From: Luzula sylvatica
Taxonomy: Eukaryota; Streptophyta; Magnoliopsida; Poales; Juncaceae
Reading direction: 5' to 3'
DNA: 64,000 nt
NCBI GenBank assembly: GCA_946800325.1
Contig: OX326961.1
Location: forward strand, 10,766,655 to 10,830,654
In this document: one piece after another, positions 21,333-33,930 of the stretch
Numbering within the stretch: position 1 is the stretch's first letter
Layout of the letters: every line of letters starts with the position of its first letter
Notes under the pieces: generated by a model
What the model was told of the DNA's origin: nothing
Databases searched by the model: none
Seen by the model: the letters and a program-made list of their open reading frames with translations, nothing else
Program-made: the position numbers and the translations under genes

Positions 21333-23620
21333 TCAACATTTCTGGTAGTCTTGAGGTGGTGGAGGAAGAATTGCATCGCTTGTGGCTCCATTCTCGACCT
21401 CGAATGCCATTCCTAAACCCAATACCATATGTTTCTCAAGATGACAATGCATGATCCATATTCCTATAAATAAGCGAGTTCATTTTGTTATTATATATAT
21501 CATCTATTTTATTATGAGCTTAACAAATTAATCAAAAGAAAGATGGAATATTATTAGTTGAAATGTGTTTATCATTTTTTATTAGGAGTACATTTATTTC
21601 TATTTTTGTTTTGAGAAAATCAATTTCTAATTTAAATACCAGGTACCAGCATACCTGGATTGTCTGCCACAAATCTGATTACAGCCCATCCACCACCCGG
21701 TACGGCGATAGTGTTTCGAACTTGCGGATCGACCAAGTTATATTTTTTCACAGCACTCGATTTGTTATAATTACCAAGACCTTGCGCTAACACGTAAAAA
21801 TTAAACCCATGTAAGTGTAACGGGTGGTTCTCCAACCCAAAGATAGCTATATTTTGGAACACGATCTCCAACGTTGAATTATATTTCACCCTTTTCACCT
21901 TCATACTCTTAACAGTATAATTGCTCGGAACTGCTGTTTCATTTGTGAAGTCGAAATGCTTCGGCGGTTCATTTGGAAAATCCTTCGTGTAAATACCGGA
22001 TGCGTTTCTGAAAGATGCTTCGAGAAGCGAAATCTTTGTTGGGAATTCCAAGGACACATTGTTCATGCTACCAGCAATTGTACCAAATGTCTTGTTACAT
22101 TTTGTTTGGTCAGGCCGACACGGGGTTAGACCCATACCGTACGAAACAAACATCCGTTCGTCCACATGTTTAGGCACCGTCGGCTTATTGGACATGACGA
22201 GACCAGTTAAGTTTGTATAAAACTTATATGCGGTTTCAGTGTCATTTGCAATGGGCATGTCTGGCATTAGTGGTTTTAAATGGATATGTGATGTCGACAT
22301 GTCAGAACCGTATTGGACGATGCCATGCGCTACAATGTTATTAAAAGGAAAGCGGCCATTAATTGAGGTAAAACTGACGAAAGGAGATGCGACTATGTAA
22401 TAGAGGCCAGGAGGGACATTAGTAGTAATTAGGGCGTCGATTGTCTGGCCCGGGGCTAATACGATCGTGTCTGTTTTGTAAGGGTTGGTGTAACTTGCAT
22501 CTGCAGCAACCACAGTAAAGATGTGGCCGGCAATTTTGAAGAAAAATTGTTCATTGACTGCGGCATTTATAATTCTGAGAAGATACGTCTTTCCCGATTC
22601 GACACTTATCTTGTACATGTCTGCGTGAAAGCATAATCGTGATTAAGATGATTATTACAAGAAAGGATGTAATTTTCGCCGGGAAAGAATATATATTAAA
22701 GGTTATTTCTACTTCGGTTAACTTAATAGAAATGATTCTAATACATTCGTACAATTCGTTCGTTTCGTTTTGAGTATTTTCAAAATGATCACAGTTGAGA
22801 AAAATTAAGAAAATATGAATAGATTATGAGCAATTTAGTTATGTATGTGTGTGAGAAAGAATTTGCAGATTATGACAGAAATTTAATATACGGAAAAAAT
22901 AATAAGAGATTTAATAAATTTTTTTTGTAACAAGTCAATTACATTATTGAAATCATGTTAAATTGAATCTCAACGTAATACATTATAAAAAATACGATGA
23001 ATTGTAATTCCAAAAAAGATATGAGAAGATTATTACATAGATCTCAATATCTTAGGGGCCGTTTGGAATGTGGAATTAGTCCAGTGAAATCGGATTATAG
23101 GGTGAATGGAGTAAAAAATTCTGAAATTAATAATTTCACAATTTGTTTGGATGATCAAATTATTAAATCCGGGAAAATATAATTCTTTTTTGATTGTTTA
23201 CAAAATTATGAAATTTTGTTATTGAAAATGTAGAAATAGTGTTTCATTAAAATTGATAAATAATAATAATATTTTATTCTATTCATGTAATAATATGATT
23301 ATAGTAAAATATAACAAAATATCAATTATATAGATATAATATTATATTATATAAATTTAAAGATATAATTATAATATTAAATGTACTTTTATATTATTAT
23401 AATATCATATTTAATCTCTTATTATTATATATTATAATTAATATAACATTAGCAATTATAAAGTAATTATATTATCAAAAATAATTATATTTTAATAATT
23501 AATATAATATTATATATTATTGCAATAATATATAATAATTATATTATAATATTAATATTATATTATAACATAAAATATATTATTACAATTATATAATAAT
23601 ATTATTGTTACATTTCATCC

Positions 23621-23652
<32 letters not shown>

Positions 23653-23855
23653 GGAGGCTAACCTACTTAATTAAGTACCAAAGTTTTGGTACTTAATGCT
23701 TTTTAACCATTGTATTTGCATTGAGATTTGTGCATTTAATGATGTGCACAAAATTTCAGGATCATCATGAAAAAACACAAACCTCAATGCAAATCCAATG
23801 ATTAAAAAGAATTAAGCACCAAATCTTTGATACTTAATTAAGTATGTTAGATTTC

Positions 23856-23904
<49 letters not shown>

Positions 23905-24660
23905 GTTCCTTGATTATAACTTTTTGTCTCACCTTGACACTCTTCAAATTTGAAGAATCAAACTTTGTTAGTTTTGTGGAATGAGAATATTACAAGAAAA
24001 TTATAATTCCATTATTTTTTATAACCAAACAAAAAATGAGGATGAAATGAAAATATATATTTCATTCTATACCAAATTTCATGCTCCCGAACATGTCCAT
24101 TTCAGTAGATTATGTTAATGTTAATAATAAAGTATGAAAAAAACGAATTAATTGTTGTTTATCTAGTACTTTCAAAATATATTTATCGAGTCATTTGAAA
24201 TTCACATTCCTCTCAAAAAATTCATTGATATTTGTGTTTTAAAATACTTACCATTAGTGGAACAGTTGTAGGTGTCACCAGGTTTTCCATTAATGGTATA
24301 GGCATCGGTCTTGTTAACTGCACCTAATCCTGTGAGGGTAACCTCCTTACCCACATCCACCACATTTGCGTTCCACCACTCACCTACATATACAACTCTT
24401 CAAAATTACGAAATATATACTTGAATATATATATATATGATGGCTAATATACTTGATTAAGTATCATGAGTTTGATACTTTGAATTTTTTGACCATTGGA
24501 TTTGCTTTGAAATTTGTGCATTTAATAATTAGCATAAATATATATTGCAATAATTAATGATGAGTATATATAACATTAAAAAACACAAATCTCAAAACAA
24601 ATTCAATGTTCAAAAAATCCTAAGTACCTAATAGATGATACTTAATTAAGTATCTTAGTC

Positions 24661-24724
<64 letters not shown>

Positions 24725-25617
24725 TAGATAGATTATGGTATGCTCCTCAATTTCACCCAATTTTTCTTGATGTTATCATCAATTATAATTAAGTGAAAAG
24801 TGTCCTCATTTTTCATCCCAAATTCTCTTCAATTAATTTTGTATCCAAATTTTGATAATTTTAATTGAAATTTAATTTATTACACCATTGATTAGTTTAA
24901 TTAGAAACTAATTAATTAGAAATTAATTAGAATAATTATTAATTGGAAGAAATGTTCGGGTGTAAATTGAAGATTCATTTTGCCCAAAATGATTTCATGC
25001 TGTCATGATGATGACATCATGAAACCATGGAGAAAATGAGGAGACATAATAAAATTCCTCATATATATATATATATATATATGATCAATGTCCAACACTC
25101 TTGTTTGGCCAACGTCGGCCAACAACACTTATTTCACTAAATCTAAATATTAAAATCGAATTTTAACCGTATAGATATGATTTATATCATTTGAGAATGT
25201 TGTAGATTCAATTTCATGAAAAATAAAAATTTCTATCATACTTATCATAATACTTTAAAAAATTGAATGGTAGGAAATAGTTACAACATGAATCATCATT
25301 AAATAAATTTTGAAATTCGATTTTTTTGGTTTGGATGTATTTTAAATCATATATATAGGCTCAAGATGAATTTTTACTAAGTTTCGAGTTTTCCTTCATG
25401 GAAATCTATAAATTTACCGAAATGGACGGTTGTGAAAATATGTTATCGGTTTTGTTAGATACAAAAATCGAAATTGTATAAAATTTATTCTACATCATAT
25501 CTAAATGATATAAAACATATCTATACGGTTAAGATTCGATTATAATATTTATATTTAGTGTAATAAGTGTTGTTGGCCAACGTTGGCCAAACAAGAGTGT
25601 TGGCCATTGATCCTATC

Positions 25618-25655
<38 letters not shown>

Positions 25656-26929
25656 TAAGGAGAATCCATTAAAAGAATTCAGACCAAAATATATCGATGA
25701 AATGAGCAAAATATATTTTTTATATAACCAAAATATACCGATAATTTCAACAGCGAACTGAATTCAAATTAATAAACATAAACATATAAACAAAGGGTTT
25801 TTTTTTAATTTTCAGGGATGTTCTCTATATACAGGAATGTTCTCTAAGTTTGGAAAAATTAGAAAAAACCCTCCGTCTCTAATTGTATTTATTTTTGGTC
25901 TTTGAATTTTTTTTGTGATTTTTTTTTGTGAATTATAGTTAGCATATATATATATATACCAAGTAATATGATCTCTTCTTTATCAGGCTTAGGAAAAGGA
26001 TATTCTTCTTCGAGATTTCGAGGATGGATGATTAGGGCACCGTAAACAGTTGCACGAAGGTAGGACACATGTGCATGCCACCATAGTGTACCTTCTTGAC
26101 CCGTTATATTAAATCTGTATGTTTGCTTCTTACCGGGTCGGATAGGACATTGTGTTATCATGTTCGGTCCATCTGCCCATGGTGTGAGCTTCTGAAATAT
26201 ACCATGCCTACATAACAATGGGAGAAAGATCAAGTAATTAAGCAAATGCAATAATATCTAAATTATTGCAATGGGGTCCTTCGTCTAAAACACACTTTTG
26301 GTACTTAAAATGAAATATAACGATTGCCCTTATGAAATGTAAAAGAACTAATTAAGATAGTTTTTATGACATACCATTTTTTTTTTATGACAGGTCTTTT
26401 AAAAATGTATTATGAATATTTAACAGTAAGATTAAGTGTATTTATCAATGGATGCTAGCTAAAATAAAAAGAACCTACCAAGTTGTCTCGTTCTCTTTCA
26501 AGACTACCATAATTTCTTAATTTTTTATAATATCTTTCAATATTTTGTAGGGTACACATGAAATTATTCCATATCTTTAACAAATCTATGTCTTTACCAG
26601 TGTATTGTTATATTATAGGGTGAATTGTTGGTGACATGAATAATTACAGTATCGCCTGCGCGCGCCTCTATAGTCGGACCAGGCATACGGCCATTAATTG
26701 CAGTAATGATTCTTGATTCACACAGCCTTGTTATTGTCATGTTTTGTACCTAACAAAATGGATACGAAAGTCAGTAAAGAAAAAAATTGTGATTTCCTTT
26801 AAAAAAAAATTGTTTTTCCGTCAAAATAGATATGAAAATCACATTAAATGTATGCTCTACAATAGCAGCATGAGAAATATGTAGGGCGAAAGCAAGAAAA
26901 ATTGCAACAATGAACGGAATGTTTGCCAT
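21333..26929 (-). CDS. laccase (multicopper oxidase), six exons, 571 aa
   Basis: Secreted enzyme that oxidises phenols such as monolignols or flavonoids with O2 in the apoplast. Exons by GT/AG borders on the minus strand: 26929-26843, 26749-26598, 26207-25960, 24383-24252, 22620-21655, 21463-21333; phases agree and no internal stop remains. Residues 1-20 or so ([20 protein letters not shown]) form a signal peptide. All copper-ligand motifs are present: HWHG (79-82), WWHAH (122-126), HPLHLHG (472-478) and HCHLEKH (534-540), with Leu ten residues after the Cys as axial position. Many NxS/T sites are visible, and the C-terminus is [11 protein letters not shown]. Six exons and about 570 residues are normal for plant laccases. 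Introns 3 and 4 are inflated to about 1.6 kb each by MITEs and AT tracts. I cannot place the clade with certainty. Confidence 0.95.
22621..24251 (-). other. laccase intron 4 with AT-rich insertions
   Basis: It contains (TA)n tracts at about 23631-23652 and 23861-23900, a MITE between them, and a 23.05-24.1 kb AT-rich block beginning GGGGCCGTTTGGAATGTGG that resembles a non-autonomous hAT-like element with an unclear right end. Splice sites at both ends are intact. Confidence 0.6.
23653..23859. mobile_element. MITE family A, copy 1 (laccase intron 4)
   Basis: Inverted ends (left GAGGCTAACCTACTTAATTA; right TAATTAAGTATGTTAGATTT-CCTC) with interior complementary words CATTGAGATTTGTG and CACAAACCTCAATG. 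It is flanked on both sides by (TA)n, consistent with insertion into a TA tract. Confidence 0.7.
24439..24662. mobile_element. MITE family A, copy 2 (laccase intron 3)
   Basis: Same organisation as the copy at 23653: GATGGCTAATATACTTGATT at the left, ACTTAATTAAGTATCTTAGTC at the right, with TTTGACCATTGGATTTGC and TTTGTGCATTTAATAATTAG matching the first copy. Also flanked by (TA)n, plus (GA)n on the right. Confidence 0.7.
24735..25055. mobile_element. third MITE-like segment in laccase intron 3
   Basis: It lies between a (TA)n(GA)n tract and another (TA)n tract. Ends look inverted: left ATGCTCCTCAATTTCACCC, right GAAAATGAGGAGACAT. Interior is AT-rich with 'AATTAATTAGAAATTAATTAG'. No target duplication can be resolved in the TA repeat. 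Confidence 0.5.
25083..25619. mobile_element. MITE family B, copy 1 (laccase intron 3)
   Basis: Inverted ends (left GATCAATGTCCAACACTC then TTGTTTGGCCAACGTCGGCC; right complementary GGCCAACGTTGGCC, AACAAGAGTGTTGGCC, ATTGATCCTATCCC), flanked by (TA)n on both sides. A second copy of the family is at 42701-43296. Confidence 0.85.
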
Positions 26930-27002
26930 GGTATGGTAAACCAGAAACTCAAAATTGTGGAAATTTTGATGACTTCGAATGTGAAGTGTACGAAAAGTAG
27001 TG

Positions 27003-27060
<58 letters not shown>

Positions 27061-27090
27061 CACATAATTATTAGAGAGAGAGAGAGAGAG
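26930..27090 (-). promoter_or_regulatory. laccase proximal promoter region with TA/GA tracts
   Basis: Reading leftwards, GA-rich tracts (27035-27060 and 27073-27090) and a (TA)n tract (27005-27034) lie about 75-160 bp upstream of the start codon. The TA tract could supply the TATA element. No other element is certain. Confidence 0.4.
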
Positions 27091-27516
27091 GTCCTGATGA
27101 CATGATGTCAACCCAATTATCGAGAAGGTTAATGGGGATAATTAACAACCCAATTAACATAAAAAACGAATTAATCGTTAATTTCAACGTATCAATAAAT
27201 ATACATGATAATTAATCATTAATTTATTTTTACATATAAATTTGATGTTAATTTGATATTAATTGAGTTGCTAATTAATCAGTAATTATCAATATCATGA
27301 ACACCATAATGTCATGTAACAACATCAAGGATAACAAGTATGTATTGTGGGGACATAATATATGGCCTCACGATGCAAATAGATGGAAATATAAATTCAG
27401 TTGTTGAGAAATAATACATGTAGGTGGATGATTGGGGCTGACAGCATTTTAATTTCTACATGGGAATACAGTTGTTATACATGTCTTTGTAATCTCGTCA
27501 TTTTAATTAGTATAAT

Positions 27517-28097
27517 TCTATACTTTTCCCTGGCTCCTGGTTGAGCCACGTCACCAGGGGCCTTTTTGTAAAAAAAAAAAAAAATTTACATTTTGGTCCT
27601 TTTTATTTCGAAAAATTACACTTTGGTCCTTTTTTATTTACATTTTGGTCCTCCAAGTTAAAAAAAATACATTTTGGTCCAGGGGCCTCTTTGTAAGAAA
27701 AATTTTAATTTACATATTGGTCCTTTTTTTTATTACATTTTGGTCCTTTTTAGTTGAAAAAACTATATTTTGGTCCTTTTTATTTTTGTTTTGGTCCTTT
27801 CAAGTTTAAAATATTACATTTTGGTACTTCATATTTACATCTTGATCCTCTTTTATTTACACATTTTAATTCGAAAAAAAAAATTAATTCACATTTTGGT
27901 CCTTTTTAATTTACATTTTGGTCCTTTTCAGTTTGAAAAATTACATTTCGGTCCTTCTCAGTTTGAAAATTCCACAACACCACACAAATCGAATCACTGG
28001 CCAATACAACGCTGCCGAAAAATAAATACAGAAAAAACACAAATCATAAAAAAAATAAATCAACGTGCCCCGCGCAATTGCGCGGGGTTATAGCTAG
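27517..28097 (+). mobile_element. non-autonomous Helitron upstream of laccase
   Basis: The 5' end reads TCTATACTTTTCCCTGGC followed by GAGCCACGTCACC (27543-27555). The 3' end has the perfect 20-bp palindrome CCCCGCGCAATTGCGCGGGG (28068-28087), then TTATAG and CTAG followed by T (28094-28097). The interior (27580-27965) is the tandem array of TTTTGGTCC units. There is no Rep/helicase gene. The base before the 5' TC is T rather than the expected A, so the exact start could be a base or two off. Confidence 0.82.
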
Positions 28098-29596
28098 TTT
28101 AGATTATTCCTATCGAGGGACGAAGACAAAAGTAGAAACATGCATATGCGGTGAACAAGAAAAAGTGGCGCAACCAACAAAATAGGAAAAATACAAGCTT
28201 ACCCATAAAACTCTACGTTTAGATCTTATACGACATGGTGTCAAAATCAAATCATATATTAAAATGATAAATAGTAGACAAACAAAAAAAAATTGAGATG
28301 TTAAGTCAATTATGATAGTTAAATAATAAATGAAATGATCAAATCGTAGTCAGTCGTGTCAAGTCATCACCGATTCCAATATAAAATCCATGTTTAATAT
28401 TTATTATGTATTATGTATATTATGTTTTTTGATATTTATGAAAAATTGGTTACGTAATAGGTAGAGACCTTAAATATGACTCCAAATATCGAGTTCAATA
28501 CTCAACTAGTTAATCTTTTTGATTTTTTGTAATTTTAAAGATTTTATATAAATTATTTGTACTTTCAATATTACTTAATAAAATAACAATAATAATTATA
28601 ATTAGAACAAAACTATTAAAATATTTTGTAAATCTTGAATATCGAATATTTTCATATAATAAAATAAAAAATAGGCCAATCTTTAAAAGATATCTTTATC
28701 TCTCATAAAAATCTTTTTTTTACGGTCCATAACGTGTTTCATAGTTTTCAAATAAAAAAGTTATAGTAATGTGATGCATGAAAAACAGTTTCGATGAATA
28801 ATTTTCTTTTTCAATTTTTTGTGAAAATAATTTTTTTTTAAATATTTTGTTTACTTTTATGAGAAGATTTTTTTTATTATATTAGTAACGCGTACAATGT
28901 CGGATTGCGGCATCTAAAATGTCGTGGTCGACTGGTCGGACCTTCAAGAATATATATGCCATGAGTAAGACGAAATTTTAGGAAAATCGAATCTTGATTG
29001 GCTTCGAGTGTGAAGTAAGGGAATTAATCTTGATTAACTTAAATGAAGCGGTCTTTCTCAAATCCGGATTTGCATGCAAATGACGTGGCATCATTAGATT
29101 AAAGAAAAGTGTTTGTAAAATATTTTAGTAGGATTATTACGGCGCAATAAAGTAAAGGTTCCCTCAAACATTCAAACTAGTATATTTCATTTTGTATTTT
29201 TAGAAAAAAGATTTAAGTGGCCAAATGTGATCTCCATGATTATATAAAAGACATATATGGAGCCCTCAAACTAAAAAAAAATTCTTGATGATATGACAAA
29301 AGAAAATTAAGTGGGATGATTAGTACAACTAATTGACTCGATTAACGATTGAATCGACCATTTAAGTGAATTGATACGTCAATTAACATTTACTAATATT
29401 AACGAATTATAAATTATTGAGATGTGTCTCGAGTAATATATGAATATATACATTTACAAATATAGTTGTTCAATCAATAACCATCGTTATGACAGACACC
29501 AAGATATACCAATATGGCCAACCAGCTCATAAATACTTGGTTTTGAGATGTGTGTGGCCTAACTTGCAATCCCAATCAGGCAATCAATGTTATATC
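28098..29596. other. intergenic stretch, no gene recognised
   Basis: AT-rich sequence without frames of note, repeats of significance or recognisable mobile-element ends. Confidence 0.5.
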
Positions 29597-30230
29597 GGGC
29601 ATGTTTGATTTGAGTGATTTTTATGGAGATGTATTTTAAAATGCGGAAAACTGAAAATCCTTTGTTTTATGAAGATGTATTTTAAAATACGGGAAGCTCA
29701 AAATCCTTTGTTTGATATGATGTATTTTTAATAAAATCCAGGATTTGAGGGTGGATTTGGAATCCACAAAAAATGGTATTCCAAAATACATGGAGATGCT
29801 ATATCCATGTATTTCCTTATAAAATTATTTCTCCAAATTATCATATGCATAAATAATGATTATATTACATTATATTATATTATATACTCTCATACGATGT
29901 AATTAATTTAATTTAATTTAATTCAATATAATATAATATAATATAATATAATGTAATATAATATAATATAATACAAAACAACATAATATAATACAAAATA
30001 ATATAATATAATGTATTGTAATGTAATATAATACAATATCATATAATATCAAATAATATAATATATTATAATATAATATAAAACAATTTAATATAATATG
30101 CATAAATATAATATAATATAAAATAGTATAATATAATATAACATAATATAATATAATATAATGTAATAAGAGATTAAATATTAAAATATTAAAATCATGG
30201 ATTTTGCACAAAGAATCAAACATGGGATTT
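29597..30230. mobile_element. possible non-autonomous element with an AT satellite core
   Basis: Left side GGGCATGTTTGATTTGAGTG and right side AAGAATCAAACATGGGATTT are inverted matches. Internal words such as ATGGAGATGTATTTTAAAAT also have inverted counterparts. The core (29860-30170) is a run of ATAATATAAT-type repeats. No target duplication was resolved. Confidence 0.4.
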
Positions 30231-30311
30231 TATATACATGATTTCAAAATACAACTAATCCAACAACTCACATGGATTATCAAATACATGGATAGCGAAA
30301 TACATGTATTT

Positions 30312-30611
30312 TGTAATAAATATATTTTATATATTAATGTGAATGTATTATTAGATTTATTTTGTATATCATGACACATATATGTTGTGTGTTATGTATG
30401 AGTAGAGTACCAATCATGGTGTTGTGTGTTATGTATGTTTAGGGCACCATCCATTGTGTTGTGTATTATGTATGATAAGCCTATATAAACTCTCTATTGT
30501 AATGGTATGAGAACATGAATTCAATGAAAGAGAAATAATACATTCATTCTCTCATTTCTTCCCTCCTTGAGTATTATTTCATTTTATCGCTAATCTAGTT
30601 ATTTTATAATA
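30312..30611 (+). repeat. LTR of old copia element (left copy)
   Basis: About 300 bp, closely matching 61692-62028 throughout (for example TATTAATGTGAATGTATTAT and GATAAGCCTATATAAACTC, the latter with a TATA box). It ends TTTTATAATA just before CGTTATCTGCACGAAGCTC, the sequence that typically follows the 5' LTR in such copia elements. It starts TGTAATAA where the other copy has TGTTATAA. Confidence 0.82.
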
Positions 30612-31157
30612 CGTTATCTGCACGAAGCTCTATTTTCTTGAATCTCGGAATTTCTGGTGAAGGCAAGAGTATTTATTGTTTTCTTTTCTCCTCTTACAAA
30701 CAAAGTTTGTTTTCTTTTCTTATCTTACAAACGAAGTTTGTATTGTCTTTTCTTTTCTTCTCTTACAAATGAAGTTTGTATTATGACAAATCTAGCAAAT
30801 CTTTAATTTGTTGCCATGGACATATCATACACAAACTATTTACCATGGGTCCTTGATGCGGAAATCCATTTAGAGGCCATAGGTCTCGGAGATACCATAA
30901 AAATAGAAAAAAGCATCAACTCAAGAAAAGGCAAAAAGAAACCATATTGCAAAATGTAATTTAATGAAAAAAGGGAACACCAATCATGATATTGCACATA
31001 CCATACTTGATAGTGGTATTACAAATACCATATTGCAAAATGCAATTGATTTCTCTCATTAGATTATGAATAAGACAAAAAGAAACACCAATCATGGTAG
31101 TTTATATTTAATGAGAAACTCCTGAAGAGTTATATATATATATATATATATATATAT
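30612..31157 (+). pseudogene. gag remnant of the old copia element
   Basis: After a leader with three 'TTACAAACRAAGTTTGT' repeats, ATGACAAATCTAGCAAATC begins a gag start. Corrected reading gives NYLPWVLDAEIHLEA and GLGDTIK words found in plant copia Gag, then many stops. The same leader and gag start follow the second LTR at 62029. The segment stops at a (TA)n tract where family A LTR sequence begins. Confidence 0.7.
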
Positions 31158-31746
31158 TGAAAGAAATGCAGTTTCGGATACCGTAAAAGTATACACACAA
31201 AGACACACGAACGTACGCGTTCGAGAAGACGGATGGATGCGCAATGCAATTGTGCAGAATTGGCCAAAATAACACTGTGCGTCATGACGCACCTAATGTG
31301 TTTAGTCTGCAATGGTTGTGGACTTAGCCAAATTCATGAAAATACAGTCGTGCGTCATGACGGACCATATGGTGCGTCATGAAGCTAGGATGCGTATTTT
31401 GTCCACAAACTTTTTGGCATCGTGCGTCATGACGGACCATATGGTGCGTCATGACACACTGTGTTAAAAAGATGTTTTCTTGGAGTGTTTGGTACACACG
31501 GTTTGGTGTATGTAAAACGTGTCTTTTGGGTGTCCTTATCCTGTTTTTGGTATAAATATGATAACTCTCTCTCTCCTAAAAAGTACAGTTAATCCAGATC
31601 ATTATATTCGATGAGAGACACTTTTTCATAGAGTGAAAGAGTGCGAAGAAAGAGAGAAATGAGAAAAAGTATTTTTCTCGGTTTAGAGAATCAATTTAAT
31701 CAAGCAAGTTTACCGGTATATCGTCTAGGCAGGTATACCCGTAACC
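31158..31746 (+). repeat. truncated copia family A LTR (plus orientation)
   Basis: It starts TGAAAGAAATGCAGTTTCGG in a (TA)n target and is homologous to the complete LTRs at 51696 and 59574 up to the 'CTAGGCAGGTATACCCGTAACC' region, where the minus-oriented LTR begins. U3 contains repeated TGCGTCATGACGCA-type palindromes (31274-31460). It is probably the 5' LTR of the plus-strand copia copy, cut by insertion of the minus copy. Confidence 0.75.
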
Positions 31747-32771
31747 TGTTAGGAAATATCCTCGACCCCGGGCCCGCGCAGCGGAATGAAGGCCCGGTCC
31801 GATTCCCCGATTCCCGAGATCACGCCGCGACTTCGAGGGTACAATGCAATTAGAAGGACAGATTCATACCGGTGCAAAATTGATTGCACTCGAAGGGTTG
31901 ATCGCTGCCTTCTATCTCCTGTCACGTTGGTGACAATCCGTGCGTCCCACACCACGCGTCTTTCACCGTTTGTTGACTACGCCGGTTCACTCGAATCGTG
32001 TTCGTGCGTCCAAGCGTCACCACCGTCTTTCTCACTCGAGTCGATCACAATCGAAGAACCACAAACGTCGTTCCTCTACTTGTATCCACGTTGATTCGTA
32101 AGACGTTGGTCGCGGATGCACCTGCCTAGACGATGCACCGGCGAACTTGCTCGATCTAATCGATTCTCTATCACTCGAGAAACTTTTTTCTCGATTTCTC
32201 TCTCTAAGCACCTTTTCACTCACTAAAGATCAAGTCTGAATTTTCTCTTGTGTATTAGGCAGAATAATTGCTTAGAATTGCATAGTAAGGAGAGAGAAAG
32301 TGTCCTATTTATATCTAATAGGATCAGGATTAGCCAAAAGGCATGTATATCCAATATACACCCTTTCACACAGAAAACTGCATGAACCTGGTCAGTATTC
32401 TATCTAGACGAAATTGATAAATTTCTCTGACAGAAAATCACCTAACATGAAAGTTGTAGATAATATAATTATATTCAAAACCCAATTTGGCCCATCCCAA
32501 TTGGAGTTCGTATGCAAAAGTTATGACTGTTTTACTAACTGTATGTCATACTGTTGCACCCTTTCGGTATTTCACATAAACGACACTGATACTTCGTTCA
32601 TATGAAATATATTTCTACATGAAGGTTATATATAATCTAATTATCTATCTAACCCAATTTGAACCATTCAAATCGGATTTTCCTACTGAAAGTAATGGCT
32701 ACAAATGTACGCTTACATTCGTTCATCCACGTGTACACTTTTACGGTTGATCCGAAACTGTATTTCTTTCA
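31747..32771 (-). repeat. copia family A 3' LTR of the minus-strand copy
   Basis: On the minus strand it runs from TGAAAGAAATACAGTTTCGG (at 32771) to GGATATTTCCTAACA (at 31747), about 1025 bp. The R/U5 half matches the LTRs at 51696 and 59574 (for example GCGCGGGCCCGGGGTCG and GATCTCGGGAATC), but its U3 middle (32350-32700) is unrelated and lacks palindrome arrays. It lies directly downstream of the pol remnant and 3' untranslated segment of the minus copy. Confidence 0.8.
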
Positions 32772-33930
32772 GTCTCCCACTCAATTTCAGATCTACCTAA
32801 AAGGTACTCATGCATATTCAATATGCACGATTTTAGAGAATATAGCTCACGTATCAAATACCAAGCTATGCACATCCAATGTGCCGATTTTATGATCAAG
32901 CCCGACTTAGTACGACTCGTTGTGTGACCATGTAGGTTCGATTTAACGATGGCAGTAGGTTGTTTCCAATGCCTACAAGCTCATGAGCGGGATCTAGTCA
33001 CTCCATCATAGCTACCCATGTTAAACGAATAATGATTGTGATCATTGTGCCTATCTCGAATAGCGGTTACTAGGTCTCTTGTTTGCGATACCCGTTAATC
33101 AAAAGGCATGGTAATAATCATCCTTATAATTTGATTAACTACACTTATTCCCCGATTCCGAGTTGAGTTAAAAAATTTCAATCGATATTAACCATTAATA
33201 TCATTGACTGTGGCCACAGTTTTCGTTAATCGACTCATCGAGCGGCGCCTAAGAGATATCTCTTCCTTTCGGAATAAACAATTCCTATCTTGGAGACTCA
33301 CATTGAATTCCGTGTTTCGGACAATACCCAATGATGAACCTTTTAACTCCCTGTTACGGTGAGCGTAAGATCATATCAAATCATTGTGTTACGCACGTAA
33401 CGCAATCAATGATCCCCTCAAGTTTGAAGAACCTAAAACCCCATCCGTCGCAAGTCCATCTATAATGACTAAACCATGTCATGGTCTCGCGGCTTTGGTC
33501 ATATCCAATACATGTAACCTAACATATATCTACGTTCCCGATTCGACAAGCACCTTGTCCCATGATTAGCAAAACATAATCATCTCCTCGGCTAACGTAC
33601 TAGTGTACGCGTTCAGTCTATTATCTGATAATAGAAATGCTTCTCTCTTAAGCAAGCTGATCCGCGACTAGGGATGTTTAGAAATGACACTTTAAGTGTG
33701 ACGGTTTTGCTGCACATGGTCCTCAACCATGTCGACGTCCACACAAGTTCAAATCAAGGTTCATGTAATCATATTACACAACCCAGCACACAGTTTTCAT
33801 ATAAGATAAATGCAAAAATGAAAAATTTTAAAATTCTGAAATTGCATTAATATAAGATAAGTTTGGGGTGATACAACGTTTACTAATCTATTAGACTAAT
33901 CTCGTCCAACGAAACTATCGTTTTAGATAA
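32772..33930 (-). other. 3' untranslated segment of the minus copia copy
   Basis: About 1.16 kb between the pol stop and the LTR. It is closely matched by pieces 42289-42700, 43306-43412 and 51143-51695 of the plus copy once the MITE and CACTA insertions are removed. It is non-coding and ends with a purine-rich GAGTGGGAGAC just before the LTR, a possible polypurine tract. Confidence 0.75.

Noticed and set aside
29860..30170. Tyr/Ile/Leu-rich minus-strand frame of about 100 codons
   Set aside because: It is a translation of the ATAATATAAT repeat and has no protein-family resemblance.
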